From: Actinomycetes bacterium
GTDB taxonomy: Bacteria; Actinomycetota; Acidimicrobiia; Acidimicrobiales; Microtrichaceae
Assembly: GCA_023427825.1 (NCBI GenBank)
Contig: JAEZAI010000340.1
Location: 1 to 14,085 of the forward strand
DNA: 14,085 nucleotides
Direction of reading: 5' to 3'
Numbering within the stretch: the first letter of the stretch is position 1; each line of letters starts with the position of its first letter. This document shows positions 10,053 through 14,085 of this stretch, piece after piece. A program made the position numbers and the translations under genes. The notes under the pieces were generated by a model. That model ran no database searches. It saw only the letters and a list, made by a program, of their open reading frames with translations, and was not told the DNA's origin.

Positions 10053-10793
10053 GTGCCGAACCCTGATCCCTGGGAGTCCCACGCCACCTGGTGGCAGGAC
10101 CAGTTCACCGACGGCGTGGACCCCGAGTACACCGAGCAGATCCTCCCGCTGGTCGCCGAGCACCTGCCGTCGGAGGACGAGCGCACGTCGGGACTGCTCG
10201 TCGACGTCGGCTGCGGCGAGGGCCAGGTCGCCCGGGTGGCGGCCGACGCGGGCATGACGGTGGTCGGCCTCGACCCGGCCGCCGCGCAGGTGCGGGTCGC
10301 CCGGGAACGGGCCGGCGGGCCCGTCTACCTGCAGGGCTCGGCGACGGCGTTGGCGGTGGCCGGCGGCGTGGCCGACGCGGCGGTGGCGTGCCTGGTGTTC
10401 GAGCACATCGTCGACGTGGACGCCGCCCTCGCCGAGGTCGCCCGGGTGCTGCGCCCCGGCGGTCGGTTCCTGTTCCTGCTGAACCACCCGCTGTTGCAGA
10501 CGCCCGGCAGCGGTTGGATCGACGACCAGGTCCTCGACCCGCCCGAGCAGTACTGGCGGATCGGGCCCTACCTGACCGAGGCGGACACCGTCGAGGAGGT
10601 GGAGAAGGACGTCTTCATCCGGTTCTTCCACCGTCCGCTGTCGCGCCACCTCAACGCTGCCCGGGACGCCGGACTCGTCCTGCAGCGCATGGAGGAGCCG
10701 CCCCCGCCCCCGGGCTTCCTGGCGCGGGCCGAGGAGTACGCCGACGCGGCGACGATCCCTCGCCTGGCGTTCCTGCGCTTCGAACGGGTCTGA
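10053..10793 (+). CDS. Class I SAM-dependent methyltransferase
   Basis: The protein is 246 residues and begins at GTG 10053. It has a Methyltransf_11-type Rossmann core: motif I VDVGCGEGQ (50-58), an acidic residue closing the second strand in VGLDPA (D74, ribose hydroxyl binding), the post-motif segment ACLVFEHIVDVDAALAE, and the motif III-like VLRPGGRFLFLLNHP. The N-terminus is Trp-rich (HATWWQDQF), as in small-molecule methyltransferases where it caps the active site. A Pro-rich EPPPPPGF segment precedes the last helix. The methyl acceptor cannot be told from the sequence; a small molecule or lipid is more likely than DNA, because no target-recognition domain is present. It lies 50 bp after uvrC and is convergent with the FAS1 genes, with a strong hairpin in between. 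It does not belong to the usual uvrC-rapZ neighbourhood, which points to insertion or rearrangement. Confidence 0.88.
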   Translation: MPNPDPWESHATWWQDQFTDGVDPEYTEQILPLVAEHLPSEDERTSGLLVDVGCGEGQVARVAADAGMTVVGLDPAAAQVRVARERAGGPVYLQGSATALAVAGGVADAAVACLVFEHIVDVDAALAEVARVLRPGGRFLFLLNHPLLQTPGSGWIDDQVLDPPEQYWRIGPYLTEADTVEEVEKDVFIRFFHRPLSRHLNAARDAGLVLQRMEEPPPPPGFLARAEEYADAATIPRLAFLRFERV

Positions 10794-10804
10794 CACGCGG
10801 CTCC

Positions 10805-10844
10805 GTGATGCTCTCGACCGGGAGATCCCGGTCGAGAGCATCAC
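10805..10844. terminator. Perfect 18-bp stem-loop between convergent genes
   Basis: The arm GTGATGCTCTCGACCGGG (10805-10822) pairs perfectly with 10827-10844 across an AGAT loop. It starts 11 bp after the methyltransferase stop and ends 35 bp before the FAS1 stop on the other strand, which is the expected place for a bidirectional terminator. It has no U-tract in either direction, which is not unusual for high-GC actinobacteria. Confidence 0.75.
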
Positions 10845-10879
10845 AAAGGGAGCGTGGGGCGAGGGACAGCGCCGAGGCG

Positions 10880-11458
10880 TCAGCAGTCGGTCGACGGAGC
10901 GGTGATCACGCTGTCGATCACGTGGATGACGCCGTTCGAACCCTCGAGGTCGGTCTTGGTGATCGTGGCGCCGCCGATGGTCAGGTTGTCGCCGCTCTTG
11001 GCGATCTTGACCTTGCCGCCGAGCGTGTCGACGCACTGGCCGTCGAGCTGCATGGCGTCCGCTGCGAGCACCTTGCCGCTGACGACGTGGAGCTTGAGCA
11101 CGTCGGCGAGGGCGCCGGTCGGATCGGCCTGCAGCTGCTGCAGCGTGTCGGCCGGGACCTTGCTGAACGCCTCGTTCGTCGGGGCGAAGACGGTGAACGG
11201 GCCGTCACCGGACAGCGTCTCGGCCAGGCCGGCGGCCTTCACGAGCTCGACGAGCGTCGAGAAGTCGGGGTTGCCCGCCGCGATGTCGACGATGGTCTCG
11301 CTGGCCATCTCACCACCCGCAGTAGTGGTGGTCGCCTTCTCGGTCGTCGTGGTCGTCGAATCGCTGCTGGCGTCGCTGTCGTCATCGCTGCAGGCGGCGC
11401 CCACGAGCGAGCCGCCGAGGAGCAGCGCGACGAAGGGAGCGAGGAACTTGTACCGCAT
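10880..11458 (-). CDS. FAS1 (fasciclin) domain lipoprotein, first of pair
   Basis: The protein is 192 residues. A signal peptide ends GAAC with the probable lipidated C23; the -3 position is Gly rather than Leu, a weaker lipobox. An acidic Ser/Thr-rich linker (about 24-50) then leads to one FAS1 domain (about 52-188). FAS1 hallmarks are FTVFAPTNEAF (88-98, H1 box), LHVVSGKV (123-130) and GVIHVIDSVI (176-185, H2 box). C142 (GQCVDTLGG) and the last residue C192 are shared with the neighbouring paralogue and probably form a disulfide. FAS1 domains mediate adhesion or matrix binding, so a cell-surface adhesion or envelope role is inferred. ATG 11458 is preceded by AAGGAGG (11466-11472 on the + strand) with 7-nt spacing. 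It lies 117 bp downstream of the second FAS1 gene on the same strand, probably in one transcription unit. Confidence 0.9.
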   Translation of the reverse strand: MRYKFLAPFVALLLGGSLVGAACSDDDSDASSDSTTTTTEKATTTTAGGEMASETIVDIAAGNPDFSTLVELVKAAGLAETLSGDGPFTVFAPTNEAFSKVPADTLQQLQADPTGALADVLKLHVVSGKVLAADAMQLDGQCVDTLGGKVKIAKSGDNLTIGGATITKTDLEGSNGVIHVIDSVITAPSTDC

Positions 11459-11549
11459 GACATGGCCTCCTTGAGGGGGTGATGTGTGCGGTACTTCGTT
11501 CGCGCTCGCCGTCCGGATGCGGTCGACGCGGAATTCTTTCCGGAACGGT

Positions 11550-11575
11550 CCGGGACGGTCCTCCCGGCGCCGGGA
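11550..11575. other. Overlapping palindromes between the two FAS1 genes
   Basis: TCCCGGCGCCGGGA (11562-11575) is a perfect 14-bp palindrome lying immediately after the stop of the upstream FAS1 gene on the - strand. Its TCCCGG arm can alternatively pair with CCGGGA at 11550-11555 (6-bp stem, 6-nt loop). The two hairpins exclude each other. No U-tract follows, so partial termination or mRNA 3'-end protection is possible but unproven. Confidence 0.4.
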
Positions 11576-12187
11576 TCAGCAGTCGGTCGCGGGTGCAGTG
11601 ACGACGCTGTCGAGCTTGAGGATGGTGCCGTTCGACGCGGTCTGCGGCTCGCCGTCGATGACGCCGGCGCCGCCGAAGCTGACCGACGCGTCGTCGCCCT
11701 CACCCTCGACGGTGATCTTCACCTTGCCGCCCAGGGTGTCCACGCACTTGCCGTTCTCGTCGGCCAGGTCGTCGGCGGTCACGTTGCCGCTCATCACGTG
11801 CAGCTTGAGCACGTTGGCCAGGGCGCCCTGCGGGTCCTGCTGCAGGCTGGCGAGCGTGGCGGCGGGCACGGCGTTCATGGCGGCGTTGGTGGGGGCCAGG
11901 ATCGTGAACGGTCCGCCCTCGGACAGGGCCCCGTCCAGGCCGGCCTCGGTGATGAGCCCGGCGAGCTGCGACAGGTCGTTGTCGGCGACGATGACGTCGA
12001 CCACCGTGTTGTCCGCGTCCTCGGCGGGCGCGGCGGTCGTCGTGGTCGTCGCGTCCTCCTTGGCGGTGGTCGTCGTGGCCTCCGCCTTCTTCTTCTCGGC
12101 CGCCTCGTCGTCCTTGCTGCAGGCGCCGGCGAACAGGGCCAGGGCGCAGCAGAGTGCGGCGACGGTGAGGAACGGCTTCTTGCGCAT
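11576..12187 (-). CDS. FAS1 (fasciclin) domain lipoprotein, second of pair
   Basis: The protein is 203 residues. The signal peptide ends FAGAC, with the lipidated Cys at 23 as in its neighbour, followed by a charged Lys/Glu stretch and Thr-runs (about 24-60) that act as a surface spacer. A single FAS1 domain covers about 62-199: FTILAPTNAAM (94-104), LHVMSGNV (129-136) and GTILKLDSVV (187-196). C148 (GKCVDTLGGKVKI) and terminal C203 match the Cys pair of the adjacent paralogue. A longer Gly/Asp/Glu-rich loop (EGEGDDASVS, 161-170) separates the two. The close similarity and tandem arrangement point to gene duplication. ATG 12187 has AAGGAG (12195-12200 on the + strand) 7 nt upstream. It is divergent from rapZ. 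A role in surface adhesion is inferred from the domain only. Confidence 0.9.
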   Translation of the reverse strand: MRKKPFLTVAALCCALALFAGACSKDDEAAEKKKAEATTTTAKEDATTTTTAAPAEDADNTVVDVIVADNDLSQLAGLITEAGLDGALSEGGPFTILAPTNAAMNAVPAATLASLQQDPQGALANVLKLHVMSGNVTADDLADENGKCVDTLGGKVKITVEGEGDDASVSFGGAGVIDGEPQTASNGTILKLDSVVTAPATDC

Positions 12188-12244
12188 GGAGGCTCTCCTT
12201 GGGCACCCGGGGTGCGAGGCCCGGGCAGCGGAACGACGGCGTTG

Positions 12245-12274
12245 AACCTAGCGAGGGCGGCGGCGCAGGGCGAA
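12245..12274 (-). promoter_or_regulatory. Putative promoter of the FAS1 gene pair
   Basis: On the - strand TAGGTT (12250 down to 12245) is preceded, 18 bp upstream, by TTCGCC (12274-12269). The predicted transcript would have a leader of about 50 nt carrying the Shine-Dalgarno of the FAS1 gene. The hexamers are the same as those seen at uvrC (TAGGTT) and the methyltransferase (TTCGCC), but here the promoter is not leaderless. Confidence 0.4.
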
Positions 12275-12301
12275 GATGGTCGGGGCGCTCGGGCGGGGCG
12301 A

Positions 12302-12307
12302 TAGCGT
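12302..12307 (+). promoter_or_regulatory. Putative -10 element of a leaderless rapZ promoter
   Basis: TAGCGT lies 7 nt before GTG 12315. It supports that GTG over the in-frame ATG 12276, because a promoter here would start transcription downstream of the ATG. There is no ribosome-binding site before either codon. Confidence 0.45.
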
Positions 12308-12314
12308 TCGTGGC

Positions 12315-13163
12315 GTGAGCGAGTTCCTGGTGATCACCGGCGTCTCGGGCGCCGGGCGGACCCAGTTCGGGGACTCGCTCGAGGACTTGGGGTGGTTCGT
12401 CATCGACAACATCCCGGTGGAGCTGATCCCCAAGGTCGCCGAGCTGGCCCGCTTCCAGGACCCGGGCACGCCCGTGGCGCTGGTGGTCGGGACCGGCAGC
12501 GACATCGAGGGCATCGGCCCGGCGCTCGACGAGCTGCGCCGCTCGGGGGCCGGGGTCCGGATCGTGTTCCTGGACGCGTCCACGCCCACGCTCGTCCGTC
12601 GGTACGGCGAGTCGAAGCGGCGGCATCCGCTCGCGGCGCAGGCCGGCACGGTGGCCGGCGCGATCGACCTGGAGCGGGGCGTCCTGGCGGAGGTGCGCGA
12701 GGCCGCCGACATCGTGATCGACACGTCGGAGCTCAACGTCCACGACCTGCGTGCCCGGGTGCACGACCTGTTCGCCGAGGGCGACCGCTCGCGCATGCAG
12801 GTGACGCTCCAGTCGTTCGGGTACAAGCACGGCGTACCGGCCGACGTCGACACCGTGTTCGACTGCCGCTTCCTGCCGAACCCGTACTGGGTCGACGAGC
12901 TGCGCCCGCTGACCGGCCTGGACCCCGAGGTGCAGGAGTACGTGCGGTCCTTCGAGCTGACCGGCGAGTTCCTGGGCAAGGTCGAGGACCTGCTGGAGCT
13001 GCTGCTGCCGGCGTACGTCGCCGAGGGCAAGGCGCTGCTGACGGTCGCGTTCGGCTGCACCGGCGGACGCCACCGCTCCGTCACGATCGTGGAGACGATC
13101 GCCGAGTGGCTGCGCACCCAGGGCATCGAGCCCCGCATCCGGCACCGGGACGTGGGCAAGTGA
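12315..13163 (+). CDS. rapZ: RapZ/YvcJ-family nucleotide-binding protein
   Basis: RapZ proteins bind nucleotides; in E. coli RapZ presents the sRNA GlmZ for cleavage and so controls glucosamine-6-phosphate synthesis, while in Gram-positives the YvcJ form has a less certain role. From GTG 12315 the protein is 282 residues, a normal length, beginning MSEFLVITGVSGAGR. The N-terminal P-loop is GVSGAGRT (9-16) with Arg where Lys is usual, followed by the conserved LEDLGWFVIDNIP (22-34). A Walker B-like VFLDAS is at 84-89. The C-terminal half has SFGYKHGVP (168-174 core), DCRFLPNPYW (183-192) and FGCTGGRHRSV (247-256). An in-frame ATG at 12276 would add 13 residues not seen in the family. The gene overlaps yvcK by 4 bases, so the two are translationally coupled. 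Confidence 0.95.
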   Translation: MSEFLVITGVSGAGRTQFGDSLEDLGWFVIDNIPVELIPKVAELARFQDPGTPVALVVGTGSDIEGIGPALDELRRSGAGVRIVFLDASTPTLVRRYGESKRRHPLAAQAGTVAGAIDLERGVLAEVREAADIVIDTSELNVHDLRARVHDLFAEGDRSRMQVTLQSFGYKHGVPADVDTVFDCRFLPNPYWVDELRPLTGLDPEVQEYVRSFELTGEFLGKVEDLLELLLPAYVAEGKALLTVAFGCTGGRHRSVTIVETIAEWLRTQGIEPRIRHRDVGK

Positions 13164-14077
13164 TCGACGTGGGACCCGACGCCGTGTCGCCCGGTCTGGA
13201 CCCGGCCGGCCCTGCCGTGGTCGCGGTCGGCGGCGGTCACGGACTGGCCACGACACTGCGGGCGGCGCGCTGGTACGCCGGTCGGTTGTCGGCGGTGGTG
13301 TCGGTGGCCGACGACGGCGGGTCCACCGGCCGGTTGCGCGCCGCGTCGCCCCGGCCCGCGCCGGGCGACCTGCGCAAGTGCCTGGTGGCGCTGGCCGGTT
13401 CGGACCAGCCGATCGTCGGCGCCATGGAGCACCGGTTCGCCTCGGGCGAGCTCGACGGCCACGCCTTCGGCAACCTGCTCATCGCCGCGCTCGAGGAGTC
13501 CGAGGGCAGCCTGGTGGCCGCGCTCGACGAGGCCGGACGGCTGCTCGACTGCGTCGGCCGGGTGCTGCCCACCACGACCGAACCGGTCGAGCTGCGGGCG
13601 CGAGTGGACTCGGGCGCGTTGGTGCGGGGCCAGGTGGCCGTGGGGGAGCGGGCGGACCTGCGCACCGTCACGGTGGAGCCGGCCGATGCTCCGGCCTGCG
13701 ATCTGGCCGTGCAGGCGGTCCTCGACGCCGACCAGGTCGTCCTCGGACCCGGCTCGCTCTACACCAGCGTGCTGGCCGCCACCGCGGTGCGGGGCATCGC
13801 CGAGGCCGTGCGCGCCACCCGCGCCCAGGTCGTCTACGTGTGCAACCTCCACCCGCAGGTGTCGGAGACGGCCGGCTACCGGGTCGGCGACCACGTCGAC
13901 GCACTGGCCCGACACGGGCTCGTCCCCGACGTGGTGCTCTACGACCCGACGACCATCCAAGGGGCCGACGACGTGGCCGGCGCCCGCCCGGCGTCGATCG
14001 CCCGGCCGTCGGGCCTGGCGCACGATCCGGCGCTCCTGGGCATGGCCCTCGCCGACCTCCTCGCCACCCCGGCCTGA
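13160..14077 (+). CDS. yvcK: YvcK/GlmR (CofD-like) cell-wall metabolism regulator
   Basis: YvcK (GlmR; CuvA in mycobacteria) binds UDP-GlcNAc and directs carbon toward peptidoglycan precursors; it belongs to the CofD-like superfamily. The protein is 305 residues from GTG 13160, slightly shorter than many homologues, and complete at TGA 14075-14077. Motifs: VAVGGGHGLATTLR (21-34), VADDGGSTGRLR (49-60), GHAFGNLLIAAL (100-111) and LGPGSLYTSVL (195-205), the phosphate and nucleotide-sugar binding loops of the family. The start overlaps the rapZ stop in a GTGA arrangement. GTG 13169 is possible, but the overlapping start is preferred for coupling. The family usually lies in rapZ-yvcK-whiA, and whiA would begin just beyond the window. 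It ends 8 bases before the right edge. Confidence 0.96.
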   Translation: MIDVGPDAVSPGLDPAGPAVVAVGGGHGLATTLRAARWYAGRLSAVVSVADDGGSTGRLRAASPRPAPGDLRKCLVALAGSDQPIVGAMEHRFASGELDGHAFGNLLIAALEESEGSLVAALDEAGRLLDCVGRVLPTTTEPVELRARVDSGALVRGQVAVGERADLRTVTVEPADAPACDLAVQAVLDADQVVLGPGSLYTSVLAATAVRGIAEAVRATRAQVVYVCNLHPQVSETAGYRVGDHVDALARHGLVPDVVLYDPTTIQGADDVAGARPASIARPSGLAHDPALLGMALADLLATPA

Positions 14078-14085
14078 CCCACACG

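Noticed and set aside
12276..12314. Upstream ATG start for rapZ adding 13 residues
   Set aside because: The extension is not typical of the family, has no ribosome-binding site, and would lie upstream of the start of a transcript made from the TAGCGT element; GTG 12315 gives the canonical MSEFLVITG N-terminus.
12323..12362. RapZ Walker A Lys replaced by Arg as a possible loss of function
   Set aside because: Arg at this position is, from my knowledge of the family, common in actinobacterial RapZ proteins, and all other motifs are intact.
11700..13256. A 518-codon - strand frame across rapZ and part of the FAS1 gene
   Set aside because: It is antisense to the well-supported rapZ and out of frame with the FAS1 gene; no recognisable protein features.

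Overview
The window is GC-rich and densely coded, with synonymous positions strongly biased to G/C. It looks like an actinobacterial chromosome, and my best inference is a member of the class Acidimicrobiia or a close relative. The reasons are the rapZ-yvcK pair downstream of uvrC, a Gram-positive-type LexA box (CGAAC-N4-GTTCG) in front of uvrA, RapZ with Arg in place of the Walker A Lys, and several genes whose start codon lies 7-9 nt after a TAGnnT -10-like hexamer, as expected for leaderless mRNAs. The exact taxon cannot be fixed by eye.

Layout. 1-203 is the C-terminal end of an unidentified + strand gene. 204-303 is the uvrA control region, with a perfect 14-bp LexA-box palindrome and a -10-like hexamer. 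uvrA (304-3240) is followed by a large multi-pass membrane protein resembling GT-C glycosyltransferases (3325-5472). A 138-bp convergent gap then holds two copies of a 49-nt imperfect palindrome. nadA (quinolinate synthase) runs on the - strand (6717-5611). Divergent from it is a lipoprotein alpha/beta-hydrolase (6976-8034), then uvrC (8143-10002) and a SAM-dependent methyltransferase (10053-10793). A perfect 18-bp-stem hairpin separates the methyltransferase from two - strand FAS1 (fasciclin) lipoprotein genes (11458-10880 and 12187-11576). Finally rapZ (12315-13163) and yvcK/glmR (13160-14077) overlap by four bases. whiA would be expected just past the right edge.

Function. Most of the window is housekeeping: nucleotide excision repair (uvrA, uvrC), NAD biosynthesis (nadA), and the rapZ-yvcK module linked to cell-wall precursor control. 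The accessory part is the set of exported or membrane proteins: the GT-C-like protein, the hydrolase lipoprotein and the paired FAS1 lipoproteins. The methyltransferase and the FAS1 pair sit inside the uvrC-rapZ-yvcK cluster, which is contiguous in many actinobacteria. No CRISPR array, transposon, phage gene, tRNA or rRNA was seen, and I found no convincing new multi-gene system. The most interesting items are the regulatory architecture (LexA box within a leaderless promoter, and the repeated TAGnnT arrangement), the paired intergenic palindromes and the interrupted cluster. No stretch longer than 300 bases lacks a gene.
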